64,000 nucleotides of DNA from Terriglobia bacterium (GTDB lineage Bacteria > Acidobacteriota > Terriglobia > Terriglobales > Acidobacteriaceae): NCBI GenBank assembly GCA_020073665.1, contig JAIQEU010000007.1, forward strand, positions 5,001 through 69,000, given 5' to 3'. A program made the translations under genes and the position numbers. Below are positions 24,784 through 34,055 of this stretch, piece by piece (positions within the stretch are counted from its first letter, which is position 1; every line of letters starts with the position of its first letter). Under the pieces are notes generated by a model. It saw nothing but the letters and a program-made list of their open reading frames with translations, searched no databases and was not told where the DNA came from.

Positions 24784-26079
24784 ATGAATCGCATCGCGAT
24801 ACGTACAGGTCTTATCGCTCTAGGGCTGTTTCTGACTACTTTCGCCGGGGCCCAACAGGCCCCACCCCTTCCTCATCACGACGTTCTGATCAAGAATGCC
24901 GTGGTGATGACGGTCACGCACGGAAACATCCAGAACGGCAGCGTCTACATCAAGGACGGCAAGATCGCCGCGGTGGGGCAGGACATAACGGCCCCGGCGA
25001 GCGCCACCGTGATTGATGCAGGCGGGAAGTACCTGACACCGGGCATCATCGACTCCCACTCCCACATTGCGCTGGGCGACGACATCAATGAGGCCACCAG
25101 CCCGATCACACCGCAGATGATGATGATCGATGCCTTCAATTACCAGGACAAGGCGATCTATCGCGGGCTGGCCGGGGGGGTAACTACCTCGCTGCTGCTG
25201 CACGGTTCCGCCAACATGATCGGCGGACAGGCGATAGTGATCAAGCACAAGTATGGTTTAGGGCGGGACGCCATGCTGTTTCCTAATGCACCGCGCTCCA
25301 TCAAGTTCGCCAGCGGCGAGAACCCAAAGCGAGTGTATGGCGGCCGCGAGCAACTGCCCTCAACCCGCATGGGAAATTTCGCGGTACAGCGGGACGCTCT
25401 GGTGCAGGCGCAGGAATATCTGCGCGACTGGAACGATTACGACGCCAAGGTCAAGAAAGGTGACAAAGACGCCAAGCCTCCCAAGCGCGACCTGAAGCTG
25501 GAAGCGCTGGCCGATGTATTACGCGGCAAGCTGCTGGTGCAGATCCATTGCTACCGCGCAGACGAGTTTCTGACCGAGATGGCAATGGCGAAGGAATTCG
25601 GTTACAAGGTGCGGGCCTTTCACCACGCGCTTGAGGCTTATAAGGTCGCTGACCAGCTAGCCGCGGAGGGCGTGGCGATTGCCACCTTTTCGGACTGGTG
25701 GGGTTTCAAGCAGGAAGCGTGGGACGCAATTCCCTGGAACCCGGTGATGGCCATGCGCAAAGGGGTTCGAGTCGCCATCAAGAGCGATTCTTCGGATTTC
25801 TCCCGCCGCCTGAACCAGGAAGCGGCCAAAACCATGCGCTACGGTGGAGCCACCGAGGAGGAGGCTCTGAAGATGATCACGCTGAATCCGGCCTGGATTA
25901 TCGGCGTGGACGACCGCGTGGGATCGATTGACGTGGGCAAGGATGCGGACCTGGTGATTTGGGATGGGTATCCGCTCTCCAGCTACGGCGTGCCGAACCG
26001 GGTTTTCATCGATGGCGATGTGTACTTCGACCGATCCCTGCCAGGCCTGGGAATGCCGAACTACAAGGAGGGGGAATGA
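24784..26079 (+). CDS. Secreted amidohydrolase-superfamily protein A
   Basis: 431 residues. Signal peptide MNRIAIRTGLIALGLFLTTF...GAQQ, then the composite beta domain (VLIKNAVVMTVTHGNIQNGS) and TIM barrel. The metal site HxH is in IIDSHSHIAL (about 95-104); further His in VRAFHHALEAYK and Asp in IKSDSSDF; closing DVGKDADLVIWDG. Related proteins are imidazolonepropionase/dihydroorotase-like hydrolases with unknown substrates. Its partner gene B starts by overlapping its stop codon. The insertion DAKVKKGDKDAKPPKRDLKLEALADVL resembles a matching insert in B, so the two are paralogues that probably work together. Confidence 0.88.
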   Translation: MNRIAIRTGLIALGLFLTTFAGAQQAPPLPHHDVLIKNAVVMTVTHGNIQNGSVYIKDGKIAAVGQDITAPASATVIDAGGKYLTPGIIDSHSHIALGDDINEATSPITPQMMMIDAFNYQDKAIYRGLAGGVTTSLLLHGSANMIGGQAIVIKHKYGLGRDAMLFPNAPRSIKFASGENPKRVYGGREQLPSTRMGNFAVQRDALVQAQEYLRDWNDYDAKVKKGDKDAKPPKRDLKLEALADVLRGKLLVQIHCYRADEFLTEMAMAKEFGYKVRAFHHALEAYKVADQLAAEGVAIATFSDWWGFKQEAWDAIPWNPVMAMRKGVRVAIKSDSSDFSRRLNQEAAKTMRYGGATEEEALKMITLNPAWIIGVDDRVGSIDVGKDADLVIWDGYPLSSYGVPNRVFIDGDVYFDRSLPGLGMPNYKEGE

Positions 26080-27467
26080 TGCCTCAGTCTTCGGTCGTCC
26101 GTCATCAGTCGCCAGGAACACCCAGGTCCCTCGCTTCGCTGGGGATGACAATGCTTTTTTTTGCAACGCTCGTGGGCGTCGCGGCGGCTCAGCAGACGCC
26201 GGTCGTCCTCAAAGGCGGCAAGCTGCTGACCATCACCCACGGAGTCGTGGATAACGGTGTGGTGGTGATGCAAAACGGCAAGATCACTTCGGTGGGTCCA
26301 GCCGCCTCGGCGACCGTCCCCCAGGGTGCGCGGGTGCTCGACGTCAGTGGCATGACGGTGTATCCCGGGTTGATCGATTCCGAAACCTATCTCGGGTTGA
26401 CCGAGATTTCGGCGGAGCAGAGCACCAATGATCTGATCGAGCTTAGTGACGAGATCATGCCGCACATGCATGTCTATGACGCCTTTCATGCTGAGAGCGA
26501 ATTGATTCCGGTGGCGCGCCTGAACGGCATCACCAACGCTATCGTGGCACCCGACAGCAGTGACACGCTGCCCGGGCAGGATTCTTTCATTCAGTTGGCG
26601 GGCCCGTCCGCGCGGGAAATGCTCCTGGTGCGTGACATCGCCATGCCGTTGAATTTCACTGGCGACCAGAGACGCAACGAGTCTTTTGAGAAATCCAAGT
26701 TCCCGTCCACCCGCATGGGCATGGCGGCCCAGTTGCGCCAGGCATTCCTGGATGCGCAGGATTACGCCCAGCGCTGGTCCGACTACGAAAGCAAGAAAGC
26801 CGATTACGAGAAAAATCCGCCCGAATCCGCTAAGAAGACGGACGACAAGAGCAAGAAACAGCCGCCGGTCCCGCCCAAACGCGACCTGAAGCTGGAAGCA
26901 CTGTTGCCCTACCTGCAGGGCAAGAAACCGATCGTGCTTGCAGCCGAGGGACCGAGCGACCTGGAAACCGCCGTGGGCCTGGCGAAAGAGTTCAACCTGA
27001 AGTTTGTGCTGGATCACATCAGCCACTCGCAACCGGTCCTCGACTACGTGGGTAACCTCAAAGTGCCGGTCATTGTCGGGCCAATTTACGAAGAACCAAA
27101 GCCGGAAGAACGCTACGACGCGGTCTACCGCTTGCCGGCACAGCTGTACAAACGCGGGGTCAAAATCGCGTTCGCATCGTTCGACGCCCACGGTGTACGC
27201 AGCCTGCCGTACCAAGCTGGCTATGCCGTGGCTTTCGGGCTCCCTTACGACGAGGCCTTGAAGGCGATCACCCTGAACCCAGCGGAAATCTGGGGCATGG
27301 CCGACCAATTGGGTTCGCTCGACGTGGGCAAAGCCGCGAATCTGGTGGTGGCCAACGGCGATCCGCTGGACGTCACCACTGACGTGAAGCAGGTGTTCAT
27401 CGCCGGCCAGGAAATTCCCATGACCAGCCGGCAAACGCGGCTGCGGGACCAGTACTCGGGGAAGTAG
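26076..27467 (+). CDS. Secreted amidohydrolase-superfamily protein B lacking the HxH metal motif
   Basis: 463 residues from ATG 26076, which overlaps the stop of gene A and has GGAGG about 5 nt upstream. The first 24 or so residues (MMPQSSVVRHQSPGT...) are the translation of a 7-bp array plus another short repeat; a normal signal peptide starts after them (MTMLFFATLVGVAAAQ), so ATG 26145 is an alternative start. The amidohydrolase fold is clear (VLKGGKLLTITHGV, PPKRDLKLEALLPYLQGK, LDVGKAANLVVANGDPL), but the position of the metal motif reads IDSETYLGL instead of DxHxH. Probably a non-catalytic partner of A, or an enzyme with another metal site. Confidence 0.85.
   Translation: MMPQSSVVRHQSPGTPRSLASLGMTMLFFATLVGVAAAQQTPVVLKGGKLLTITHGVVDNGVVVMQNGKITSVGPAASATVPQGARVLDVSGMTVYPGLIDSETYLGLTEISAEQSTNDLIELSDEIMPHMHVYDAFHAESELIPVARLNGITNAIVAPDSSDTLPGQDSFIQLAGPSAREMLLVRDIAMPLNFTGDQRRNESFEKSKFPSTRMGMAAQLRQAFLDAQDYAQRWSDYESKKADYEKNPPESAKKTDDKSKKQPPVPPKRDLKLEALLPYLQGKKPIVLAAEGPSDLETAVGLAKEFNLKFVLDHISHSQPVLDYVGNLKVPVIVGPIYEEPKPEERYDAVYRLPAQLYKRGVKIAFASFDAHGVRSLPYQAGYAVAFGLPYDEALKAITLNPAEIWGMADQLGSLDVGKAANLVVANGDPLDVTTDVKQVFIAGQEIPMTSRQTRLRDQYSGK
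26084..26111. repeat. 7-bp array inside the 5' end of amidohydrolase B
   Basis: Units tcagtct, tcggtcg, tccgtca, tcagtcg. It lies between the start codon and the signal peptide of the gene. It is followed at 26127-26150 by gtccctcgcttcgctgggga..., another repeat-like segment. Confidence 0.6.
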
Positions 27468-27487
27468 CGGCGGGCCGGGGCACCGCG

Positions 27488-27516
27488 TTGACCCCGTCCC
27501 AGCCAGCGGTTAGGAT
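27488..27516 (+). promoter_or_regulatory. Promoter of the acpP-acpP2-fabF operon
   Basis: TTGACC (27488-27493), 17-nt spacer, TAGGAT (27511-27516). Predicted leader about 117 nt. Confidence 0.5.
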
Positions 27517-27639
27517 CGACGTGGGTCACCTCACAGCAGGCGGCGGTCCTGTCCGGCGCGGCCGGCTCTTCCTTTACACCAATTCGTGCCTCCCGGTACA
27601 CTACTCGTTCCCTTTTTTTCGTTTTGCGGGAGGTTCATC

Positions 27640-27900
27640 ATGGCTACGGATGGAAAGAAAGAATCTATGGAAAAGGTAAAGCAGATCATCTCCGAGCAGC
27701 TTGGCGTGGACGAAAGCGAAGTCACTCCCAGCGCTTCGTTCGTCGACGACTTGGGAGCCGATTCCCTGGACCAGGTAGAACTCGTCATGGCGCTGGAAGA
27801 AGCCTTTGATCTGGAAATCCCGGATGAGGACGCGGAGAAGATCCGCACCGTACAGGACGCCATCGACTACATCGGCAAACACGCAAAAGTCAGCAAGTAG
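27640..27900 (+). CDS. acpP: Acyl carrier protein (first copy)
   Basis: 86 residues. It carries fatty acyl chains on 4'-phosphopantetheine attached to Ser in [21 protein letters not shown] lies ahead of the ATG at 27640; the frame is open to 27586 but upstream sequence is not ACP. Eight extra N-terminal residues (MATDGKKE) distinguish it from the second copy. The acpS gene that loads the cofactor is at 39366-39743. Confidence 0.96.
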   Translation: MATDGKKESMEKVKQIISEQLGVDESEVTPSASFVDDLGADSLDQVELVMALEEAFDLEIPDEDAEKIRTVQDAIDYIGKHAKVSK

Positions 27901-27974
27901 GCTCTGGTCGAGAATTGCGCTCGGCAACGCGGGCGAGGGCGCCTGCGCTTACAAAAGCAGATAGAGGAGAATTC

Positions 27975-28220
27975 ATGGCCGCCGTTGAAGAAAAAGTGAA
28001 GCAGATCATCGTAGAGCAGTTGGGCGTGGATGAGGGTGAAGTGACCAACAGTGCCTCGTTCGTCGACGATTTGGGCGCCGACTCGCTGGATACGGTGGAA
28101 CTGGTGATGGCCTTCGAAGAGGCCTTCGAAATCGAAATTCCCGACGAGGACGCGGAGAAGATTCGCACCGTGCAGGACGCGGTCGACTACATCGGCAAGC
28201 ACTCGAAAGGCGGGAAGTAG
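27975..28220 (+). CDS. acpP: Acyl carrier protein (second, tandem copy)
   Basis: 81 residues, about 80 percent identical by eye to the first copy ([33 protein letters not shown]...). Both keep the DSL phosphopantetheine site. GAGGAG precedes the ATG. It ends 2 nt before fabF. The presence of two nearly equal ACP genes in front of fabF points to a recent duplication rather than to a divergent, pathway-specific carrier. Confidence 0.96.
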   Translation: MAAVEEKVKQIIVEQLGVDEGEVTNSASFVDDLGADSLDTVELVMAFEEAFEIEIPDEDAEKIRTVQDAVDYIGKHSKGGK

Positions 28221-28222
28221 TT

Positions 28223-29461
28223 TTGCGTCGTCGGGTCGTAATCACTGGGATTGGCCTGATCTGCGGGCTCGGCCACACCACGCCCGAGGTTTGGCAGAAC
28301 CTGCAGAAGGGCAAAAGCGGCGTCGGCCGCATCACCCAATTCGACGCTTCCCAGTTCGCCTGCCAGATCGCGGCGGAAGTCAGGGGTTTCGACCCCCTGC
28401 AATTCATCGAGAAAAAAGAAGTCAAGAAGATGGGCCGCTTCATTCATCTGGCCCTGGCCGCCGCCGAAGAAGCGGTCAAGATGTCGGGCCTGGAGGTCAC
28501 GCCGGAGAACGGGGAGCGGGTCGGAGTACACATCGGCTCGGGCATAGGCGGGTTCGACGTCATTGAGCGCGAGCACAACAACCTGATCGGCGGAGGTCCG
28601 CGGAAGATTTCGCCTTTTTTCATTCCCGCGGCGATCGTGAACCTGGCCGCAGGCCATGTCTCCATGCGTTTTGGCGCCAAGGGCCCCAATGAAGCCACGG
28701 CCACCGCTTGCACCACCAGCGCCCACTCTATCGGCGACTCTTACCGCATCATCCAGCATTGCGACGCTGACGTCATGATTGCCGGCGGCAGCGAAGCGGC
28801 TATCACCCCCATGGGCGTGGGCGGGTTCGCCGCCATGCGTGCCCTCTCCACCCGCAACGACGAACCCGAGAAGGCCAGCCGCCCCTGGGACGCGGCCCGC
28901 GATGGCTTTGTGATGGGAGAAGGGGCCGGCATCCTGGTCCTGGAGGAACTGGAGTTTGCGAAGAGCCGGGGCGCGGCCATCCTGGCCGAGATCGTCGGCT
29001 ACGGCATGAGCGGCGACGCTTACCACATCACCCAGCCCGCGCCCGAGCACGAGGGTGGCTTGCGCGTCATGCGCAACGCTCTGCGCGATGCCCAACTGGA
29101 TGCGAGAGAAGTCGGCTATGTAAACGCCCACGGCACTTCCACTCCCATCGGCGACACCCTGGAGGCCCACGCCATCCGCAATTGCTTCGGCGACCGCCAA
29201 CTGCCGGTCAGTTCCACCAAGTCCATGACCGGGCATTTGCTGGGAGGGGCCGGCGGGCTGGAAGCCGGTATTACGGTGCTGGCGCTTCGCGACCAGATTC
29301 TTCCCCCTACCATTAACCTGGACAACCAGGATCCTGGAACCGCCGGCATGGATTTTGTGCCCAACGTAGCCCGCCGGGTGAGCGTCAACTACGCCATGTC
29401 AAACTCATTCGGTTTTGGGGGAACCAACGGGGCGCTGCTGTTCAAGCGCTGGACGGAATAG
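28223..29461 (+). CDS. fabF: Beta-ketoacyl-ACP synthase II
   Basis: 412 residues. It extends acyl-ACP by condensation with malonyl-ACP. Catalytic triad Cys163 (TACTTSAH), His303 (NAHGTSTP) and His338 (MTGHLLGG), and the C-terminal NSFGFGGTNG are in place. TTG 28223 starts the gene 2 nt after the second ACP gene. Some of the usual N-terminal residues are shortened but the core is complete. Confidence 0.97.
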   Translation: MRRRVVITGIGLICGLGHTTPEVWQNLQKGKSGVGRITQFDASQFACQIAAEVRGFDPLQFIEKKEVKKMGRFIHLALAAAEEAVKMSGLEVTPENGERVGVHIGSGIGGFDVIEREHNNLIGGGPRKISPFFIPAAIVNLAAGHVSMRFGAKGPNEATATACTTSAHSIGDSYRIIQHCDADVMIAGGSEAAITPMGVGGFAAMRALSTRNDEPEKASRPWDAARDGFVMGEGAGILVLEELEFAKSRGAAILAEIVGYGMSGDAYHITQPAPEHEGGLRVMRNALRDAQLDAREVGYVNAHGTSTPIGDTLEAHAIRNCFGDRQLPVSSTKSMTGHLLGGAGGLEAGITVLALRDQILPPTINLDNQDPGTAGMDFVPNVARRVSVNYAMSNSFGFGGTNGALLFKRWTE

Positions 29462-29667
29462 CTTCGAGAGATCCGGCTCGTTCCGCTGTTTCTTAAGGTC
29501 CCTTCACCCGCGGAATCACAGGACGATCAGCCCCGCAAGGACCCTCAGTAACTCCGCAGTGCATTGCAGGTAATGGTACTTTTGTACCCCGGCATTGTCC
29601 TTCTAAGCCTTTGCCAAGGCGGGGAAATACGCCAGAATAGGGGTTCACGGTAACGCTGACCACGGTT

Positions 29668-30375
29668 ATGGACAAAGCCCTAGGAACCGCCCTTTCTCCC
29701 ATCCCGGCCACCAAGAAAGTTACCGCCCGGGCGGCTTTTGTGGATGTCAAACCAGCGACTCAGACCCTGCTTTCCGATTGTTTCCGGCAATTCGGGGTCG
29801 AAAGCGTGGTTATGACAGGAGATGTGGCGGACCGTCTGAAGCGGGAAAAGTTCGAAGCCTGCGTAATCAAGCTGGGGCCCGAAGCGCAGGCGATCATGGA
29901 GTCAGCGCGCACCTCGCCCTCCAACAGCCGGATGATCATTTATGGCCTCGGCGGCAGCGCCCAGGACGCCATGCGCTATTCCAAGTACGGCATTAATGCG
30001 GTCTTCCACGAACCCCTAGAAAGGCAGGCCGCGCTGAAACTGGTGCGGGCTACGCAGATGCTGGTGTTGCACGAGTTTCGCCGCTATGTGCGCGTCCCGG
30101 TGATCACCGAGGTTGGCGTCGTCACTGGCGACAGCCGCCGCTTCAACGCCACCAGCCACGAAATCAGTGCCGGCGGGATGTCCATGCACACCGCCGAAGA
30201 CGTTTCTCCAGGAAATTCCGTGGAAATATCCTTTGCTCTGCTGACCCTGCCCCGCATCTGGGTCCGCGGCACCGTGACCTGGCGCAAGGGAAAGAACTTC
30301 GGAATCCGCTTCGACATGCAGGATGATCGCCGCATGCGCATCAAAGAATGGATCGACGCCTACCTGGAGAGCTAG
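29668..30375 (+). CDS. PilZ-domain protein with a receiver-like N-terminal part
   Basis: 235 residues. The C-terminal PilZ domain (about 135-230) starts with RRYVR (Arg138, Arg142) and has SHEISAGGM (163-171) in place of the (D/N)xSxxG motif, with Glu for Asp. This is compatible with c-di-GMP binding. The first 125 residues look like a degenerate response-regulator fold (AAFVDVKPATQTLLSDCFRQ..., FHEPLERQAALKLV) without the phosphoacceptor Asp. Probably a c-di-GMP effector. The 206-bp interval before it holds no gene. Confidence 0.85.
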   Translation: MDKALGTALSPIPATKKVTARAAFVDVKPATQTLLSDCFRQFGVESVVMTGDVADRLKREKFEACVIKLGPEAQAIMESARTSPSNSRMIIYGLGGSAQDAMRYSKYGINAVFHEPLERQAALKLVRATQMLVLHEFRRYVRVPVITEVGVVTGDSRRFNATSHEISAGGMSMHTAEDVSPGNSVEISFALLTLPRIWVRGTVTWRKGKNFGIRFDMQDDRRMRIKEWIDAYLES

Positions 30376-30583
30376 CAGCCGTTCCACCGACGGACTCTGA
30401 CTTGCCCATCCTCTTACCGGGATTGTTCATCAACGTTTTCCGCGGCTCTTGAGCGTTTCCGAAGGGACACGGCTCAGCTGCCTTGTTGCGGTAAGGCGAT
30501 GTACACCAACATCCACGTGGGTCCGAGTTGCCGACCATCCGTCCAGAATCGCCGGATTCCAATGTTAGGTGATTCCTTAGGAA

Positions 30584-30589
30584 TATAAT
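30584..30589 (+). promoter_or_regulatory. Consensus -10 element (TATAAT) of the kinase-STAND gene
   Basis: TATAAT stands 12 nt before ATG 30602, directly after the palindrome ATTCCTTAGGAAT (30572-30584). The leader would be about six nucleotides. The palindrome may be an operator. Confidence 0.45.
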
Positions 30590-30601
30590 GCCGGGACACG
30601 G

Positions 30602-33600
30602 ATGGCCCTCAATCCTGGCAGCAAGCTCGGCCCGTATGAGATCGTCGGCCCCCTGGGCGCCGGCGGGATGGGCGAGGTGTATCGGGCGCGGGATACGCGC
30701 CTGGGCCGCAGTGTTGCGATCAAGATTCTGCCCTCCGAATTTTCCGCAGACAGGGGTCGGTTGCGCCGCTTCGAGCAGGAAGCTCGCTCGGCATCTGCCC
30801 TCAACCACCCCAATATCGTGACGATCTACGAACGCGGACATGCCGGTTCCACGCACTATATTGCGATGGAGTTGGTAGAGGGGAAGATGTTGCGTGAGCT
30901 GCTTGTCCCCGGCTTGTTACCCATCCGAAAAATAATTGAAATCGCGGCGCAGGTTGCGGAGGGGCTGGCAAAGGCGCATGAAGCGGGCATCACACACAGG
31001 GACTTAAAGCCCGAGAACCTGATGGTCTCTGACGATGGATTCGTCAAAATCCTCGACTTTGGTCTGGCAAAGCTCGCCTCGCCCGGCGGAGAGTTGCCGG
31101 AGATGCACACCATGTCCGCGGGGCAGACTCGACCGGGACTGGTTCTAGGAACGGCGCAATACATGTCACCGGAGCAGGCCAGCGGCGGTCGGCTGGATTT
31201 CCGGTCGGACCAGTTCTCGTTCGGCTTGGTGCTCTACGAGATGGTGACCGGAAAACCCGCCTTTCGGAGAAGCACCGCAGCGGAGACACTGGTGGCCATT
31301 CTCCGCGAACAAGCCGAACCGATCGCAGTGCAGAACCCCGACGTTCCGGCTCCGCTGTGTTGGGGTATCGAGAGATGCCTGGCGAAAGAGCCCGATAAGC
31401 GCTATGTCTCCACACGGGACCTCGCACGGGAACTTGCAACCATACGCGACCGCTTCGCGGAGAACCCGGTTAAGCAAGTGGAGACCCGCCCGACGAATCT
31501 TCCGGTACAGCGGACCGGGTTTGTGGGGCGGGAGAAGGAAGTAGTTGCCGCCAAAGAACTGCTGCTGCGTCAGGATGTGCGCCTGGTCACGGTCACGGGT
31601 CCAGGCGGGATCGGCAAAACCCGTCTCGCGTTAGAAGTGGCGAATGGCCTCGTCGACCGCTTTCCAGGTGGGATCCATTTTGTACCGCTGTCCTCGCTAA
31701 GCGATCCGGGCCTGATCGCCTCGGCGATCGTTCAGACGGTGGGGATCCGGGAGGCGAGAGGCCAGTCGCAGTTCGAACTACTCAAGGAGGCTCTACAAGA
31801 TTCATTGCGCGCACCAGTGCTGCTCCTGCTGGACAATTTCGAGCACCTGGTGCAGGCGGCACCTACCGTGGCAGAGCTCCTGGCCATGGGTCCCAACCTT
31901 AAAATCATGGTAACGAGTCGCGCAGCGCTGCACGTGTACGGGGAACATGAGTTTCCGGTGCCGCCGCTGGCGATGCCGGATTCGCTGGCCATGCCTCCGG
32001 TTGAAGCCCTGTCGCAGTACCCTGCGGTCGCGTTGTTCGTGCAGCGCGCCGTTGCGGTGAAGCCAGATTTTGAACTTAACCGGGAAAACGCAGCCGCAGT
32101 CACCGAGATTTGCGCCCGGTTGGATGGTCTGCCGCTCGCGATCGAGCTCGCAGCCGCCCGGGTCAAAGTTCTTTCGCCCTCTTCCATGCAGGCACGCCTG
32201 ACCAGCCGGTTGCAGCTATTGACGGGCGGTGCGAGGGACATGCCGCAGCGGCAGCAGACGCTTCGCGCTGCCATTGATTGGAGCTACGATCTGCTGAGCG
32301 CTGCCGAGCAGAAACTTTTCCGAAGAATGTCGGCGTTCGTGGGCGGGTGCAATCTGGAAGGCGCGGAAGCGGTGTGCGACACCAAAGGCGATCTCGATTT
32401 GGACCTGCTCGACGGTATGGCATCTATGGTGGACAAAAGCCTGGCGCAGCAGGTTGAGCCAGCGGAGGGGGAATCGCGGTTCGTGATGCTGGAAACGATT
32501 CGCGAGTACGCTCTGGAAAAACTGGAGGCAAGCGGGGAGGAGGCCTTGACCAGGCGCGCCCATGCCGCCTACTGCCTGGTGCTGGCAGAAGAGGAGGCTA
32601 AGGAGCAGAGTGGCGCGGAAGGGGCGGAATGGCTGGAACGCTTCGCGCTCGAACATGACAATTTTCGCGCCGGCCTTGAGTGGCTGACAGAAACCGGGGA
32701 TGCGGCGTGGGGACTGCGACTGGGCACAGCCCTGTTTCGCTTTTGGGAGATGCGCGAGTATCTCGCCGAAGGAAGGGCCCGGCTGGACAAGCTGCTGAAA
32801 CTCGCAGGAGCCGCATCTCCCACGAAGGTGCGCGCGCGCGCGCTTTTTGCAGCCGGCGTGCTCGCAGGCGAGCAGAGAGATTACGCCTCGGCGGATGCAC
32901 TCATCAGCGAGAGTCTAGACATCGCGCGCCAGTTGGGTGACATGCAGGGTGCGGCTGTCTCTCTAAACGCGTTGGCGGTCCATGCTCGGGACCGGGGTGA
33001 CGTCCCAGTTGCGCGCTCTCTGTTCGAAGAAAGCCTGGTGCTGTGGAGAGCATTGAGTGACCAGAAGGCGGTCGCTCGTTCTCTCAGTAACCTGGCGAGT
33101 ATCGTCAAATTGCAGGGTGACAATGCCCGTGCGTGCTCCCTATACGCGGAGTGTCTCTCCATCTTCCAAGGACTGGGAGATCAGACAGGCGTCGCCTGGT
33201 CCATGAACCACCAGGGGGATGTCGCTCGCGATCAGGGTGACTCCCCTGCTGCGCAGACATTGTACGAGCAGGGCCTGGCAATTTTTCGCGAACTCGGTGA
33301 CCGCTGGGGCATTGCTGGCACACTCGCTGATCTGGGAAACTTGGCGAGAGAACAGCAGAACTATCCTATCGCTCTCACTCTGTATCGGGAGAGCATAAGA
33401 CTTTTCCAGGAACTGAACCATAAACGCGGAATTGCGCGCCTGCTGGAGTGTTTCGCGTGCTCAGCGGCGGTTCAACTCGAAGCCGCGCGCGCGTTGCGGC
33501 TGGCGGGCGCAGCGGCTGCGCTGCGCCAAAATATTGGCGCGCCGCTCACCCCCGGAGAACAAGCCAAATTGGAAGCAAGTCTGCACCCGGCACGGCAGGC

Positions 33601-33709
33601 ATTGACCAACACGGCAGGCGTGACGGCCTGGTTAGAAGGCTGGGCCTTGCCGGTGGAGAAGGCTATTGAAGAGGTGCTGATGCCTGAGGCTGCATCGCCC
33701 TCGTGTTAG
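30602..33709 (+). CDS. Ser/Thr protein kinase fused to a STAND (NB-ARC-like) ATPase and TPR repeats
   Basis: 1035 residues, soluble. Kinase domain 1-270 with glycine loop GPLGAGGMGEVYRA (17-30), Lys41, HRDLKPEN (Asp134) and DFG (152-154), all intact. Then a signalling ATPase: Walker A GPGGIGKT (333-340), Walker B LLLLDNFEH (407-415), an MTSRAALHVYGE-type sensor, LPLAIELAAARV (GLPL motif), a winged-helix-like segment, and from about 740 a series of TPR-like repeats (GDMQGAAVSLNALAV..., GDVPVARSLFEESL..., GDNARACSLYAECL...). The TPR repeats likely bind the trigger; ATP-driven oligomerisation would turn on the kinase. No partner gene lies next to it, so the substrate is unknown. Confidence 0.9.
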   Translation: MALNPGSKLGPYEIVGPLGAGGMGEVYRARDTRLGRSVAIKILPSEFSADRGRLRRFEQEARSASALNHPNIVTIYERGHAGSTHYIAMELVEGKMLRELLVPGLLPIRKIIEIAAQVAEGLAKAHEAGITHRDLKPENLMVSDDGFVKILDFGLAKLASPGGELPEMHTMSAGQTRPGLVLGTAQYMSPEQASGGRLDFRSDQFSFGLVLYEMVTGKPAFRRSTAAETLVAILREQAEPIAVQNPDVPAPLCWGIERCLAKEPDKRYVSTRDLARELATIRDRFAENPVKQVETRPTNLPVQRTGFVGREKEVVAAKELLLRQDVRLVTVTGPGGIGKTRLALEVANGLVDRFPGGIHFVPLSSLSDPGLIASAIVQTVGIREARGQSQFELLKEALQDSLRAPVLLLLDNFEHLVQAAPTVAELLAMGPNLKIMVTSRAALHVYGEHEFPVPPLAMPDSLAMPPVEALSQYPAVALFVQRAVAVKPDFELNRENAAAVTEICARLDGLPLAIELAAARVKVLSPSSMQARLTSRLQLLTGGARDMPQRQQTLRAAIDWSYDLLSAAEQKLFRRMSAFVGGCNLEGAEAVCDTKGDLDLDLLDGMASMVDKSLAQQVEPAEGESRFVMLETIREYALEKLEASGEEALTRRAHAAYCLVLAEEEAKEQSGAEGAEWLERFALEHDNFRAGLEWLTETGDAAWGLRLGTALFRFWEMREYLAEGRARLDKLLKLAGAASPTKVRARALFAAGVLAGEQRDYASADALISESLDIARQLGDMQGAAVSLNALAVHARDRGDVPVARSLFEESLVLWRALSDQKAVARSLSNLASIVKLQGDNARACSLYAECLSIFQGLGDQTGVAWSMNHQGDVARDQGDSPAAQTLYEQGLAIFRELGDRWGIAGTLADLGNLAREQQNYPIALTLYRESIRLFQELNHKRGIARLLECFACSAAVQLEAARALRLAGAAAALRQNIGAPLTPGEQAKLEASLHPARQALTNTAGVTAWLEGWALPVEKAIEEVLMPEAASPSC

Positions 33710-33782
33710 CGCACGGGAACCCAGACGGGCTGATGCGAATGGCGAAGGAAATCTGGACGCTTCCGGCGGGGTCAGCCAGCGC

Positions 33783-34055
33783 TTATTCCGCGCTCTCCGG
33801 GTCGATGAGTCGGCGCACCGCGGAGACGCGATTGGCAGGGAGGCCTACGCGCCTGGCGTGTTCCTGGATGGTCGCCTCGTCCGGGGCGAGGTAGACGCAG
33901 TACACCTTGTCGCCGGTTATGTAGCTATGGAGCCACTGGATCTCGGGACCCATTCCCTTCAGAACGTTGACCGACTTTTGAGAGACTTCCCGCAATTGGG
34001 CGTCGGATAGATTTCCCGCTCCTGGGATTTCGCGTTCGATGACGAACTTGGGCAT
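33783..34055 (-). CDS. DUF4242 (small nickel-binding-like) protein
   Basis: 90 residues, single ferredoxin-like domain: MPKFVIEREIPGAGNLSD, SYITGDKVYCVYLAPDEATIQEHARRVG, NRVSAVRRLIDP. The family includes a nickel-binding protein of Streptomyces; its cellular role is unknown. GAGAGG stands before the ATG at 34055. Confidence 0.82.
   Translation of the reverse strand: MPKFVIEREIPGAGNLSDAQLREVSQKSVNVLKGMGPEIQWLHSYITGDKVYCVYLAPDEATIQEHARRVGLPANRVSAVRRLIDPESAE

Noticed and set aside
27468-27487. GC-rich segment after amidohydrolase B as terminator
   Set aside because: No stable symmetrical stem with a T-tract could be drawn.
30602-33709. Kinase-STAND gene as an antiphage defence gene
   Set aside because: No defence-type neighbours, no effector domain other than the kinase; signalling is the simpler reading.
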